Part shown: positions 25,671-35,263 of the stretch, one piece after another
How the letters are laid out: each line of letters opens with the position of its first letter
How positions within the stretch are numbered: the stretch's first letter is position 1
DNA from: Sinomonas gamaensis
Lineage (GTDB): Bacteria; Actinomycetota; Actinomycetes; Actinomycetales; Micrococcaceae
Direction of reading: 5' to 3'
Length of the DNA stretch: 64,000 bases
NCBI RefSeq assembly: GCF_005876955.1
Contig: NZ_SSCL01000003.1
Coordinates: 62,001 to 126,000, forward strand
Position numbers and translations under genes: made by a program
Notes under the pieces: model-generated
Seen by the model: only the letters and a program-made list of their open reading frames with translations
Databases searched by the model: none
What the model was told of the DNA's origin: nothing

Positions 25671-25971
25671 GCTCCTCATCCTTTCGTGATCTGCCATCAA
25701 CTATGGACCGCAATGCTGTGCACGGCTCAGGTCTTTTCTGAGAGGTATCTGGAAGCGAGCCGAAAGCGGTGTCCCGTCTGAATGCCCAACGATCAGGCGC
25801 CGTCGTCCATTGTTGCTGTTCGCTGGCGGCGCACAGCAGCGCCGTAGTCAGTGGCATTGGGCACCCCTAGAATCGGAAGCGACACGCCCAGCGCCGCCGC
25901 GGCGTGACGCCTGTGCTGGGGGCGCTGAGGCGTTCCGGGGAATCGCCCCGGAGCCGAGTGAAGGGCTGTGC
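25671..25971. promoter_or_regulatory. Divergent intergenic region between htrA and the TPM gene
   Basis: This 301-nt region holds promoters for both neighbours and no convincing gene. For the TPM gene, TAGAAT at 25868-25873 with TAGTCA 17 nt upstream is a reasonable promoter. It would leave a leader of about 90 nt containing GC-rich inverted segments. For htrA only the AAAGG ribosome binding site is clear. Confidence 0.5.
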
Positions 25972-28011
25972 ATGCAAACCACGCTGAAGACACTGTTGAC
26001 GGCCGTCGGCGCGCTGATTCTCGCGCTGCTTCCAGCCGCTTCCCCCGCGTGGGCCACGGACCCGGTCACCATCCCGTCGGGCACGAACATCGTCGATCCC
26101 GGCAACGCGCTCGGCGGGCGCAAGGGCGATGTTCAGAAGGCCATCTCGGACCTGCTGTCGCAGCACCGGACGAACCTCTACGTCGTCGTCGTCGATTCGT
26201 TCACGAACCCGACCGACCGCACCGCTTGGGCTCAGGCCGTCGCGAAGAACAAGGGAATGGGCGGCTCGGACGTCCTGTTGGCCATCGCCACATCGGGTCA
26301 GTACCAGCTGATCGCCAGCTCGACGAACAAGAACGTCTACCCGAAGATCACCACCATTTCGCAGAACGCCATCACCCCCAACCTCGCCAACGGCAAGAAG
26401 GACTACGCTCAGGCCGCGGTGGACACTGCCAAGGCGGTTGGTGACGCAGCCGGCGGAGGCAGCGGCAGCGTGTCGTCCGGGCTGGACGCCACTCCTCTGC
26501 TCGTGGGGGCGGGGGTGGTCGTTGCCGCCGGGGCGGCTGGCGCCTACGCGATCTCGCGTCGCCGGAAGAATCGGATGCTCGAGCCGGCCGGGACCGAGAA
26601 TGGGGATCCGCTCGCCGGGCTGACCGTCGACGAACTGCGCAGACAGGCCGGAGCCCTCCTCGTGCGCGCCGACGATTCCATCAAGTCGAGCGAACAGGAA
26701 CTCGGTTTCGCCGAGGCGTCCTACGGCACCGATGCGGTCGGCAACTTCACCAAGGCGTTGCAGGACGCGAAGGCGCATCTGAGCGAGTCCTTCAAGCTGC
26801 AGCAGCAGCTCGACGACCACATCCCGGACACCGAACAGCAGCAGCGCGCCTGGCTCACCGAGATCATCCACCGCTCGGAGGCGGCAATCCAGTCCCTCGC
26901 GGACCAGAAGGCGGACTTCGACGCGCTCCGCGAGCTCGAGCGCAACGCCCCAGCCGCTCTCGACAACGTCGCTTCGGGGGTGGCACAGGCTACGGCTCGC
27001 CTCGCCACCGCCGAGCAGACGCTCACCACACTCCGCGCCGCCTACGCCGAATCCGCCGTCGCCCAGGTCTCGGACAACATCGCCCAGGCCAAGGACCGGC
27101 TGGCCTTCGTCGAGTCTGCCTCGAAGCAGGCCCGCGACCAGCTCTCCGCCAACGACACCGGACTCGCCGCCGTCTCGGTCCGCGCCGCCGAGGAGGCGCT
27201 CCACCAGAGCACCGTGCTGCTCGACGCCATTGACAAGGCCTCCACCGCGCTGGGTACCGCCCGCACCAGCCTCGACGGGGCCTTGGCCGACACCGAGTCA
27301 GACCTCGCCCAGGCGAAAGCCCTGACGCAGGGCGGGCAGCATTCCGAACTTGCCGGCCCGATCGCCGCCGTCGAATCCGTTCTCGCCCAGGCCAAGCAGG
27401 AGCTTGCAGGCCCCCGGATCGATCCCGTCTCCCTCCTGGGCCGCGTCGAGAAGGCGCATCAGCAGCTCGATGAGGTGCTGACCGGAGTCCGCGACAAGGA
27501 GCAGCAGGCCCAACGGGCGGCGGCCTCTCTCCAACAAGCCATCCGAACGGCGCAGGACACGATCGGCGCCACCAGCGACTACATCGAGGCGCGCCGCGGC
27601 GGCGTCGGAACGGAAGCCCGGACTCGTCTCGCCGAGGCGCAGCGGAATCTCGACTACGCCCTCAGCATCGCCGCGAGTGATCCGTCCTCGGCCCTCGCCT
27701 ACGCGCAACAGGCGACCTCGCTCGCCCAGCAGGCAGCTCAGATCGCCCAACAGGATGTCGACCAGTTCTCTGGCTTCGGCGGCTACGGCATGGGCGGCGG
27801 CCGGAACTACGGCGGCGGGATCGGGGGTGCCATTCTCGGTGGGATCCTCATCGACAGCATCCTCCATGGCGGCCACCACCAGGGTGATACATGGGGCGGT
27901 GGCGGCTTCGGCGGCGGCTGGGGCGGCGACGGCGGAGGCTGGGGAGGCGACGGCGGCGGCTTCGGCGGCGGTGACGGCGGGGGCTTCGGGGGTGACGGCG
28001 GAAGCTTCTGA
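25972..28011 (+). CDS. TPM-domain membrane protein with coiled-coil region and Gly-rich tail
   Basis: The 679 aa protein has a signal peptide (residues 1-28, cleavage near PAWATDP) and a TPM/YgcG-like extracytoplasmic domain (about 35-160), including RTNLYVVVVDSFTNP and LLAIATSGQYQ. A transmembrane helix follows (LLVGAGVVVAAGAAGAYAI, about 180-198). A long Ala/Gln/Glu-rich cytoplasmic helical region (about 210-610) looks like a coiled coil. The tail is Gly-rich with GGDGGGW and GGDGGGF repeats. The ATG at 25972 has GAAGGG upstream. It is 73 nt upstream of pspA, so the two probably form an operon. A role in membrane stress is inferred from the neighbour. Confidence 0.82.
   Translation: MQTTLKTLLTAVGALILALLPAASPAWATDPVTIPSGTNIVDPGNALGGRKGDVQKAISDLLSQHRTNLYVVVVDSFTNPTDRTAWAQAVAKNKGMGGSDVLLAIATSGQYQLIASSTNKNVYPKITTISQNAITPNLANGKKDYAQAAVDTAKAVGDAAGGGSGSVSSGLDATPLLVGAGVVVAAGAAGAYAISRRRKNRMLEPAGTENGDPLAGLTVDELRRQAGALLVRADDSIKSSEQELGFAEASYGTDAVGNFTKALQDAKAHLSESFKLQQQLDDHIPDTEQQQRAWLTEIIHRSEAAIQSLADQKADFDALRELERNAPAALDNVASGVAQATARLATAEQTLTTLRAAYAESAVAQVSDNIAQAKDRLAFVESASKQARDQLSANDTGLAAVSVRAAEEALHQSTVLLDAIDKASTALGTARTSLDGALADTESDLAQAKALTQGGQHSELAGPIAAVESVLAQAKQELAGPRIDPVSLLGRVEKAHQQLDEVLTGVRDKEQQAQRAAASLQQAIRTAQDTIGATSDYIEARRGGVGTEARTRLAEAQRNLDYALSIAASDPSSALAYAQQATSLAQQAAQIAQQDVDQFSGFGGYGMGGGRNYGGGIGGAILGGILIDSILHGGHHQGDTWGGGGFGGGWGGDGGGWGGDGGGFGGGDGGGFGGDGGSF
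27897..28010 (+). repeat. Degenerate Gly/Asp/Trp codon repeats at the 3' end of the TPM gene
   Basis: GGCGG-rich short repeats encode a tail of GGGFGGGWGGDGGGW type ending in SF. Similar Gly-rich tails with aromatic residues occur in other TPM proteins; the function is unknown. Confidence 0.6.
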
Positions 28012-28084
28012 CCCATCAGGACCAGAACGAACGAAGGACCAGAGCCACGGCGCCTAGGCCGGGCGAGAGAAGGAGGCACACCCC

Positions 28085-28885
28085 ATGACCAAGCAGTCGA
28101 TCTTCGGGCGTATCGCCCAGCTGGCGAAGGCGAACATCAACGCGATCCTCGATCAGGCCGAGGACCCGCAGAAGATGCTGGACCAGATGGTCCGCGACTA
28201 CAGCAACAACATCTCCGAGGCCGAGTCTGCGATCGCCCAGACGATCGGCAACCTCCGCATGCTCCAAGACGACCACGCGGAAGACGTGCGGGCGGCCCAG
28301 GACTGGGGCAACAAGGCGCTGGCTGCGTCCCGCAAGGCCGATGAGTTCCGTGCCGCCGGAAACGTCGCCGATGCCCAGAAGTTCGACAATCTCGCGAAGG
28401 TCGCGATTCAGCGCCAGATGTCCTCCGAGAACGAGGCCCGGGCGGCCGAACCGACGATCGCCGCCCAGAGTGAGGTCGTAGAGCGGCTCAAGTCCGGGCT
28501 CGAGCAGATGAAGGGCAAGCTCAACCAGCTCACCACCAAGCGGAACGAGCTCGTGGCGAGGAGCCGCACCGCCGCCGCCCAGACCCAGGTCAACGATGCA
28601 CTGAAGAGCATCGACATCATGGACCCCACGAGCGAGGTGGGCCGCTTCGAGGAAAAGGTCCGTCGCGAAGAAGCCCGTGTCCGGGGCCAGCAGGAGCTCG
28701 CCGCGAGCAGCCTGGACGCGCAGTTCAACCAGCTCGAGGACCTCGGGGAGCAGACAGAAGTCGAGGCACGCCTCGCCGCGCTCAAGCAGGGCACCCCTCC
28801 CGCTGCGCTCTCGGCAGGCAAGGGTGGCACGACGGAGGCCGCCGACGTGCCAGTCGTCGACGAAGCCGACTTCGACAAGCTCTGA
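28085..28885 (+). CDS. PspA/IM30 family phage-shock protein
   Basis: This is a peripheral membrane ESCRT-III-like protein that protects the membrane under stress. The 266 aa protein is almost entirely helical: SIFGRIAQLAKANINAILDQ forms the amphipathic membrane-binding helix, then AEDPQKMLDQMVRDY, and a long coiled coil to about residue 220. The C-terminal 40 residues are acidic and disordered, ending DEADFDKL. AAGGAGG lies 9 nt before the ATG. It follows the TPM gene and is closed by a strong terminator. No pspB or pspC homologue is nearby. Confidence 0.93.
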   Translation: MTKQSIFGRIAQLAKANINAILDQAEDPQKMLDQMVRDYSNNISEAESAIAQTIGNLRMLQDDHAEDVRAAQDWGNKALAASRKADEFRAAGNVADAQKFDNLAKVAIQRQMSSENEARAAEPTIAAQSEVVERLKSGLEQMKGKLNQLTTKRNELVARSRTAAAQTQVNDALKSIDIMDPTSEVGRFEEKVRREEARVRGQQELAASSLDAQFNQLEDLGEQTEVEARLAALKQGTPPAALSAGKGGTTEAADVPVVDEADFDKL

Positions 28886-28910
28886 ACCAGACCCTCTGAG
28901 ATCAGAACAA

Positions 28911-28942
28911 GAAGGCCCCCGGTCCGAGGACCGGGGGCCTTC
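28911..28942 (+). terminator. Intrinsic terminator after pspA
   Basis: GAAGGCCCCCGGTCC pairs perfectly with GGACCGGGGGCCTTC (15 bp) around a two-base gap and is followed by TTCGATGTT. It also lies just past the 3' end of the minus-strand tRNA gene and may serve both. Confidence 0.88.
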
Positions 28943-28964
28943 TTCGATGTTCACCGACATCACG

Positions 28965-29041
28965 TGGTTGCGGGGACAGGATTTGAACCTGCGACCTCTG
29001 GGTTATGAGCCCAGCGAGCTACCGAACTGCTCCACCCCGCG
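28965..29041 (-). tRNA. Initiator tRNA-fMet (CAT anticodon)
   Basis: A full cloverleaf of 77 nt including the encoded CCA. The acceptor stem is CGCGGGG against CCCCGCA, leaving the C1-A72 mismatch that marks the initiator. The anticodon stem is CTGGG-loop-CCCAG with anticodon CAT and the run of G-C pairs that places initiator tRNA in the P site. The T arm CAGGTTCAAATCCTG is normal. Confidence 0.97.
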
Positions 29042-29118
29042 GCGCACGGACTACGTTACCAACCGGTGAACCCTCGGCCAAATCGGGACGATTCCGCGGC
29101 AGGTGCCGGCGCAGGGTG

Positions 29119-32100
29119 TCAGCGGCTCGCCTTGGGAGACGGCGAGGCTGCTGCGCTCGGCGAGGGGCTCGCCGAACCCGTCGAGGAGCCGCTGCCCTCG
29201 GCGGCCTGAAGCTTCGCCTCCGCGCTGAGCGCACGCTGGACTGCGTCGGAGAGTCGCTGCTGTGCCGCGCCGTAGTCCGAGAAATTGCCCGCCTGCAACG
29301 CACTCTGGCTATCCGTGAGGGCCTTCTTCGCGTCCTGGAGCGCCTGATTGAGCTGAGCATTCGCGTCCGTGGCCGCCGTCGACCCGCTGGGCTGGCTCGG
29401 CTGGCTCGGCTGGCTCCCCGTGTTGCCAGCGTCGCCGGCAGATGCGCCCGCATTCCCGCCGAACAAGCTCTTCAGCGCTTCATCGAGCGTGGGGGCAAAG
29501 CCGACCTTGTCGCCGAACGCCACCAGCACGCGTTGGAGTGTGGGGTACGACGTCGAGCCGGTCGACTGGACGTAGACGGGTTCCACATACAGGAGGCCGC
29601 CGCCGACGGGAAGCGTCAGGAGGTTGCCGTTCTGGACCTTTGACGCACCCTGTCTCAGGAGGTTCAGCGCCGTCGACACGCTGGGGTCGGAGTCGAATCG
29701 AGACTGGACCTGTCCGGGACCGGGGACGTTCGTGTCGGTCGGCAGCCGCAGGAGGCGCAGCTTGCCGTATTCCGAGCCCTTGACGCCGGCCTTGTTCCCC
29801 GCATCCGAGTCCGCCGCCAGGAAGCCGTACATGACGTCACGGGACTTCCCGGCCTCGACGGTCTGGGGAATGAAGCTCGAGGTGAGCTGGAAGGCCGGAG
29901 TCTTCTGATCCGGCATCTGCAGCGACATGTAGTACGGCGGCTGCTTGCCTCCGCCCTGCCCCGGTGTCGGGTCGTTCGGGACGCTCCAGACGTCGTCGTT
30001 CTGGTAGAAGCTCGCCGGATCGGTGACGTGATACCGGGACAGCAGCTCCCGTTGGACTTTGAAGAGGTCCTCCGGGTAGCGCACATGACTCATCAGCGAA
30101 CCGCTCATCTGGCTCAGCGGCTTGACGGTGGCCGGGAAGACTTTCTCCCAGGTCTTCAGGATGGGGTCCTGGTCGTCCCACGCGTAGAGCGAGACGGAGC
30201 CGTCGAACGCGTCCACGGTGGCCTTGACCGAGTTGCGGATGTAGTTGACCGTCGAGGCCGGAAGGGCCGTATTGCGGCCGGAGGCGGTCTGCGAGTCCGC
30301 GGTGATCTGCTGGAGCTGCTGCTGCTGCGAGTACGGGAAGTACTGGCTGGTCGTGTAGCCGTCGACGATCCACTTGACCCTGCCGTCGACGATGGCGGGG
30401 TACACCGTGCCGTCCATAGTCAGGTAGGGCGCCACCTTCTGGACGCGCTGCCGGGGATCGCGGTCGTAGAGGATCTGGGACTTGTCGTTGACGCCGTCGG
30501 AGAAGAGCAGGTCCGTGCTTTGGAACTTGACGGCGTAGACGAGGCGGTTGAACAAGTTGCCGACGTTCGGGCCGCCGTTGCCGTTGTAGGTGTAGAGCGT
30601 ATCCCCCGTGTTGCCCTGGGGCTTGTCCTGCTCGCGCGGCTGCGAGCCGCTCGCCGCGCCCACGACAGAGTAATCGGGCGAGTACTGGCCGAAGTAGATG
30701 CGCGGCTGGTAGGTGTCCTCCGAGCCGAGCACTCCCGTGGACGGGATCCCGGACTGGAGGAAAGCCGGCTTGCCGTCCGAGGTCGTCTTGTTCCCGTAGG
30801 CGGCTACCACGCCATAGCCGTGCGTGTAGACGATGTGGGTGTTGTACCAGGACTGCTGGTTCGGGCTCAGGCCACCCAGATTCAGCTCGCGCACGGCGAT
30901 CACCGTGTCCTGCGTCCCGCCGTTCACCGAATAGCGGTCGACGTTGAGGGTCGGCGAGAACTGGTAGTACGGGCGGTACTGCTCAAGCTGCTGGAACGTC
31001 GACGAGACGAGCGTCGGGTCGAGGAGCCTGATGTTGGCCGTCGTCTGGGCGTCCGGGGACAGTGCGCCGGGCGCCGCGTTGGTCGTCGCGTTGTAGGGGC
31101 TGACCTCCACCTTGTCGAGGCCGTAGGCCTGGCGGGTCAGGTTGATGTTGCGGTCGATGTAGGGGCCCTCGAGGGTCTTCTCCGAGGGGGTCACCTGAAA
31201 CTGTTGGATCACCCACGGATAGATGCCGCCGGCGAAGATCCCGGTGATCACCAGCATCGCCGTGCCGATCAGCGGCAGGCGCCAGCGCCCGATGACCGCG
31301 GCCACGATGAACAGGATGGCAACGATCGCCGCGGCGATGGCGAGGATCGCCTTCGTGGGGATGACCGCGTTGACGTCCGTGTACATGGCGCCCGACCACC
31401 GGGTGCCGCTGTTCTGGAGCGTGCCATACCGGTCGAGCCAGAAGTTCAGCGCGACGAGGATGAGGAGGAGGGCGCCGCTCACCGCGAGGTGGAGCTGAGC
31501 TGCCCGCGACGTGTACAGCCCGCGCTCGCTGATCCGGATGGAGCCGTAGAGGTAATGCGTGAGGAGTCCGGCGATGCCGGCAATGACCACCACGCTGAGG
31601 AGGAATCCGATGAGCATGCCGAGGAACGGCAGCGTGAACAGGTAGAAGCTCAGATCAAGCCCGAACTGCGGGTCGTTCTCCCCGAACGGCACCTGGTTGA
31701 AGAACAGGGCGACCTTCTGCCACTGGCTTCCCGCGGCGGCCCCGGCAAAGAGGCCGAAGACGATGGGCACGCCCGCCATGACAACTCGTCGCACCGGCTC
31801 GAGCTGCGCCTGGTAGCGGCTGAGCGCATCCTGCGGGCCGCCGTCGGGCGCGTAGACGGGCCGTGCGCGGTAGGCAAGCTTGATCGCCGCATAGACGCCG
31901 ATGCCCATACCGAGCGCGGCGACCAGGAACACGATCCCCCGGGCGAGGTTCTGGGTCAGGAAGACCTGGATGAAGCCGAGCTGCTGGTACCAGAGCACGT
32001 CGGACCAGATCTGCGTGAAGAACACGAAGCCGACCACGAGGACAACGGCGATGATGATCGTGGGGATGAGGGGGCCCCGCCTCTTCCTCAGCGGTCGCGG

Positions 32101-32127
32101 GCTGGTGCCTTCAGGACGGGCTGTCAC
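29119..32127 (-). CDS. UPF0182 family membrane protein
   Basis: This is a large conserved actinobacterial membrane protein of unknown function, 1002 aa, normal for the family. The N-terminal 330 residues hold about seven transmembrane helices (for example [20 protein letters not shown] and [20 protein letters not shown]). A large extracytoplasmic domain follows (about 330-900). The last 100 residues are rich in Ser, Gly and Ala with a Gln/Ala helix, ending in a Ser-Pro tail. The GTG at 32127 follows GGGGAG. It is downstream of the Lon-like protease on the same strand, as in M. tuberculosis Rv3193c-Rv3194c (from memory). Confidence 0.93.
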   Translation of the reverse strand: MTARPEGTSPRPLRKRRGPLIPTIIIAVVLVVGFVFFTQIWSDVLWYQQLGFIQVFLTQNLARGIVFLVAALGMGIGVYAAIKLAYRARPVYAPDGGPQDALSRYQAQLEPVRRVVMAGVPIVFGLFAGAAAGSQWQKVALFFNQVPFGENDPQFGLDLSFYLFTLPFLGMLIGFLLSVVVIAGIAGLLTHYLYGSIRISERGLYTSRAAQLHLAVSGALLLILVALNFWLDRYGTLQNSGTRWSGAMYTDVNAVIPTKAILAIAAAIVAILFIVAAVIGRWRLPLIGTAMLVITGIFAGGIYPWVIQQFQVTPSEKTLEGPYIDRNINLTRQAYGLDKVEVSPYNATTNAAPGALSPDAQTTANIRLLDPTLVSSTFQQLEQYRPYYQFSPTLNVDRYSVNGGTQDTVIAVRELNLGGLSPNQQSWYNTHIVYTHGYGVVAAYGNKTTSDGKPAFLQSGIPSTGVLGSEDTYQPRIYFGQYSPDYSVVGAASGSQPREQDKPQGNTGDTLYTYNGNGGPNVGNLFNRLVYAVKFQSTDLLFSDGVNDKSQILYDRDPRQRVQKVAPYLTMDGTVYPAIVDGRVKWIVDGYTTSQYFPYSQQQQLQQITADSQTASGRNTALPASTVNYIRNSVKATVDAFDGSVSLYAWDDQDPILKTWEKVFPATVKPLSQMSGSLMSHVRYPEDLFKVQRELLSRYHVTDPASFYQNDDVWSVPNDPTPGQGGGKQPPYYMSLQMPDQKTPAFQLTSSFIPQTVEAGKSRDVMYGFLAADSDAGNKAGVKGSEYGKLRLLRLPTDTNVPGPGQVQSRFDSDPSVSTALNLLRQGASKVQNGNLLTLPVGGGLLYVEPVYVQSTGSTSYPTLQRVLVAFGDKVGFAPTLDEALKSLFGGNAGASAGDAGNTGSQPSQPSQPSGSTAATDANAQLNQALQDAKKALTDSQSALQAGNFSDYGAAQQRLSDAVQRALSAEAKLQAAEGSGSSTGSASPSPSAAASPSPKASR

Positions 32128-32300
32128 GTTCTCCCCTTCATCGAGTTCATCGAGTCGGCGGCTTCATCGGGTGGTGTGCGATGAGCAATAGGCACCGGGC
32201 GCGCTCTGCTTCCCGCCTAAGTCAAGCACGGACCGGACCGGTGCGTAGTTCCCAGTCATCGCGCGGATCGGGGTAACGATTCGGCGTCGGTCGCAGGGCA

Positions 32301-33416
32301 TCACTTCGTGCATTGCGGCAGCTTCCCGGGGTCCGTTCCCTGCGCATAGGCCTCGACGGCGCGGCGCGCCGTGTCGAGGGTGTCGACCCGGACGACGGCG
32401 AGACCGTCCGGGATGTGCCCGACCACCTCGCCGCAGTTCCCCGCGGGGGCGAGGAACAGTGTGGCCCCATGCCCTTTGGCGCCCTCCATCTTCTGCACAA
32501 TGCCGCCGATCGCCCCCACCGTCCCGTCGGGCTCGATTGTCCCCGTTCCAGCAATCTGCCGTCCCTGCGTCAGGTCTCCCGGCGTCAGCTTGTCGATGAT
32601 GCCGAGCGCGAACATCATGCCCGCGCTGGGGCCGCCCACGGCGTCGAGGGCGAAGTCGACCGTGAACGGGAACGTGAACGCATACGTGACCGTGAAGCCG
32701 AGGAGATAGCGGCCTTGGCCGGCATCCTTCGGCGTGATCTCAACCGTCTGGTCCACGCCGCCGCGCTGGAAGCCCACCGCGAGAGGCTTGCCCTGGGAAG
32801 CCGCCACGAGCTTCTGGACGGTCGCGAGGGAATCAGCCTTCTGGCCCGCAACGGTCAGGATGGTGTCCCCCGGCTGGAGCTTGCCCTCCGAGGCCGAGCC
32901 GGAGATGAGCGAGGCGATCTTCACCTGCTGCCCGAACGGGATCGAGAGGCTCTTCAGCGCAGCGGCGACGGCGTTGTCCTGCGAGCTCTGCATCTCCGCC
33001 GTGTTCTCCTGGCTCACGGTCTGCTTCGACGTGCCCTTGGGGTACAGGGCATCGACGGGCATGATCGACAGCGACGGGTCGAGGGCCGATCGGATCAGGC
33101 CCAGGAGGTTCACGGTCGAATTGGGTCCGCCCTCGAGGTAGACGGTCGTGAGGTCGAGCGCCCCCTTCGCCGCGTAGGTCTCGCGGCCCTTGATGCTGAT
33201 GATGTCCTTGCCGTTGTCCGTGCCGAGCGTGTTGTAGACGGGACCGGGAATCTCCACGACATAGGGAACCGGCACCGCCCACACGATGCCCGCGAGCAGC
33301 AGCGTCGCGACGCCGGACACCGCGGCGACCAGCCCGCGTCGATGCCGCGGACGCGCAAGCCGCGGGCCGCCGTCGTCCGCAGGAATCCCGACGGTCGGGG
33401 GGACGCTGCTGCTCAC
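32301..33416 (-). CDS. Membrane-anchored Lon-like serine protease with PDZ domain
   Basis: The 371 aa protein has one N-terminal transmembrane helix (LVAAVSGVATLLLAGIVWAV), a PDZ domain around residues 165-245 (KLQPGDTILTVAGQKADSL) and a C-terminal Lon-type domain. The catalytic Ser is in GGPSAGMMFALG; the Lys of the dyad is in the QKMEGAKGHGA region. The GTG at 33416 follows AAAGG by 8 nt. Its family members are often annotated PDZ/DHR/GLGF or YlbL-like proteins. The gene is divergent from the DUF2342 protease gene. Substrates are unknown. Confidence 0.9.
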   Translation of the reverse strand: MSSSVPPTVGIPADDGGPRLARPRHRRGLVAAVSGVATLLLAGIVWAVPVPYVVEIPGPVYNTLGTDNGKDIISIKGRETYAAKGALDLTTVYLEGGPNSTVNLLGLIRSALDPSLSIMPVDALYPKGTSKQTVSQENTAEMQSSQDNAVAAALKSLSIPFGQQVKIASLISGSASEGKLQPGDTILTVAGQKADSLATVQKLVAASQGKPLAVGFQRGGVDQTVEITPKDAGQGRYLLGFTVTYAFTFPFTVDFALDAVGGPSAGMMFALGIIDKLTPGDLTQGRQIAGTGTIEPDGTVGAIGGIVQKMEGAKGHGATLFLAPAGNCGEVVGHIPDGLAVVRVDTLDTARRAVEAYAQGTDPGKLPQCTK

Positions 33417-33609
33417 GCGGCACCTTTCCGCGGCACGGGTCCGCTTGTTCTCGATGGATCGCTCGGCACCAGAGTAGTGTGCGTAGCTGTGGGGAAGCTC
33501 CCGGCGCGCTCGCCTGTGCCCTGAGCGAAAGGCGCCTTGGTGCGAAGACACGCGTGGCCGCACGCGGTACCGTGAGGATGACTGTTCCCTCCCAGTGATC
33601 GGCGGCATC

Positions 33610-35052
33610 ATGACCACTCCGGACAAGCCACACGGCAACGGCGAGGAGCCTCAGGACCCCTTGGCCGAGCTCTTTGCGAAGCTCATGGGCGGCGAGGGCC
33701 TCGAAGGTGTCGACCCGGCCGAGATCGCCAAGGCCGCCGGCCTTCCCGAGGATCCCGCGCTGCTCCAGCAGATGTTCCAGCAGGTTCAGTCGATGATGAT
33801 GTCCTCTGCCGGGGACGGGCCCGTGAACTGGCAGCTCGCACACGACCATGCTCGGCGCACTGCAGCCTCCACATCCGACCCTTCGGTGTCCGCCACCCAG
33901 AACCGTGAGGTCGACGAAGCCCTGCGCCTTGCCGAGCTCTGGCTGGACAACGTGACCGATTTCCCCTCGACGGGCCTCATCGGCCGCGGCTGGTCGCGCG
34001 CCGAGTGGATTGAAGCGACGATGGCCACGTGGCGGCGGCTCACAGAGCCCGTTGCCAACAGCGTCTCCACGGCGCTGTCGACCGCGATCAGCGAGCAGCT
34101 GCCGGAGGAGATGAAGGGCATGCTGGGCGGCGCGACGTCCATGCTGCAGAACATGGGCGGGGCGATCTTCGGCATGCAGCTTGGGGCGGCGATCGGTGCG
34201 CTGTCCGGAGAAGTCGTGAGTGCCTCCGATATCGGGGTGCCCCTCGTCGACCTCGAGATGGCGCTCCTGCCCGCCAACGTCGCGAAGTTCGGCGAGGGCC
34301 TCGGGCTGCCCGAAAGCGACGTGCGCCTCTACCTTGCGGTGCGCGAGGCCGCGCACGCGCGCCTGTTCATGCACGTCCCCTGGCTCCGCGCGCACCTCCT
34401 CGGAACGATCGAGGATTACGCCCGCGGGATCCACATCGATATCTCGAAGATCGAAGAGGTCGCGCGCGACGTGGATCCCCGCAACCCCGAGTCACTCCAG
34501 GAGGCCCTCCAGGGAGGCGTCTTCACTCCGGAGCGGACTCCGCAACAGGACGCCGCCCTCAGCAAGCTCGAGACAGCGCTGGCGCTCGTCGAGGGCTGGG
34601 TCGACGAGCTGACCGCTGCGGCCACAGATGGGGTCCTTCCGTCCGCGCCGGCCCTTCGCGAGGCGGTTCGGCGCCGTCGTGCGACGGGCGGGCCCGCCGA
34701 GCATGCCTTCGCATCGCTCGTCGGCCTTGAGCTCCGGCCGCGCCGCCTGCGCGACGCGGCACAGCTCTGGGCTTCCCTCACCGAGGAGCGCGGCGCCGAT
34801 GGCCGCGACGCCATCTGGCGGCACCCCGATCTGCTGCCGAACGCCGAGGACCTCGACGATCCCACCGGCTTCAGCGCCCGGCGCTCGGCAGCCGAGGCAC
34901 AGGAGAACGAGGTGGACGCCGCGCTCGCCAAGCTCCTGGCGGGCGGCTTTGACGCGCCTGCCGAGGGCGGCCCCGCCGAAACCGGCGGCGAGCCTTCGCA
35001 GGAGGGCGAGGAGGAGACGGACGACGACGGCGGGAAACCGAGCGCGGGCTAG
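33610..35052 (+). CDS. DUF2342 zinc-dependent metalloprotease-like protein
   Basis: The 480 aa protein belongs to the actinobacterial DUF2342 (zincin 2) family. An acidic N-terminus with an Met/Gln-rich helix (LLQQMFQQVQSMMMSSAGDG) leads into the family core RGWSRAEWIEATMATWRRL, NMGGAIFGMQLGAAIGALSGE and the metal-binding-like helix VREAAHARLFMHVPWLR. The canonical HExxH order is not seen, so protease activity is not certain. The C-terminus is acidic and disordered. I chose the ATG at 33610; a GTG at 33595 is in frame. Its stop shares the CTAG palindrome with the stop of the converging small gene. Confidence 0.85.
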   Translation: MTTPDKPHGNGEEPQDPLAELFAKLMGGEGLEGVDPAEIAKAAGLPEDPALLQQMFQQVQSMMMSSAGDGPVNWQLAHDHARRTAASTSDPSVSATQNREVDEALRLAELWLDNVTDFPSTGLIGRGWSRAEWIEATMATWRRLTEPVANSVSTALSTAISEQLPEEMKGMLGGATSMLQNMGGAIFGMQLGAAIGALSGEVVSASDIGVPLVDLEMALLPANVAKFGEGLGLPESDVRLYLAVREAAHARLFMHVPWLRAHLLGTIEDYARGIHIDISKIEEVARDVDPRNPESLQEALQGGVFTPERTPQQDAALSKLETALALVEGWVDELTAAATDGVLPSAPALREAVRRRRATGGPAEHAFASLVGLELRPRRLRDAAQLWASLTEERGADGRDAIWRHPDLLPNAEDLDDPTGFSARRSAAEAQENEVDAALAKLLAGGFDAPAEGGPAETGGEPSQEGEEETDDDGGKPSAG

Positions 35053-35249
35053 TCGACGTCCTCGACGACCTCGCCGAAGGGAATGCTGTCGTCGATGAGC
35101 GCCTGCAGGGTGTGCGGCTCATTCAGAACGACGCGAACGCCATGCTCGGCCTCCGCCGCGGATTGCTGAAGGACCGGCCGAACCGTCTCGATGAAATCTC
35201 TGGTCCGGCCCTCGAGGTACTTGCGGTAGCTGGCTGGGAGCTCGCTCAT
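35049..35249 (-). CDS. Conserved small acidic protein, function unknown
   Basis: The 66 aa protein begins SELPASYRKYLEGRTRDFIE and continues as a helical, acidic sequence ending FGEVVEDVD. I do not recognise a domain. Coding support is the TAGAAT box 8 nt before the ATG and compact placement. Its TAG stop overlaps the TAG stop of the DUF2342 gene within the palindrome CTAG. It lies 11 nt downstream of the YgjP-like gene on the same strand. Confidence 0.6.
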   Translation of the reverse strand: MSELPASYRKYLEGRTRDFIETVRPVLQQSAAEAEHGVRVVLNEPHTLQALIDDSIPFGEVVEDVD

Positions 35250-35257
35250 GGCCCCAG

Positions 35258-35263
35258 ATTCTA
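35258..35263 (-). promoter_or_regulatory. -10 box of a possible leaderless promoter for the 66 aa gene
   Basis: On the minus strand TAGAAT lies 8 nt before the ATG at 35249 and overlaps the end of the upstream YgjP-like gene. Confidence 0.5.

Noticed and set aside
30028-32184. Open frame of 718 codons on the plus strand opposite the UPF0182 gene
   Set aside because: Its Arg/Val/Asp-rich composition is typical of antisense reading in high-GC DNA and shows no domain; the minus-strand gene is clear.
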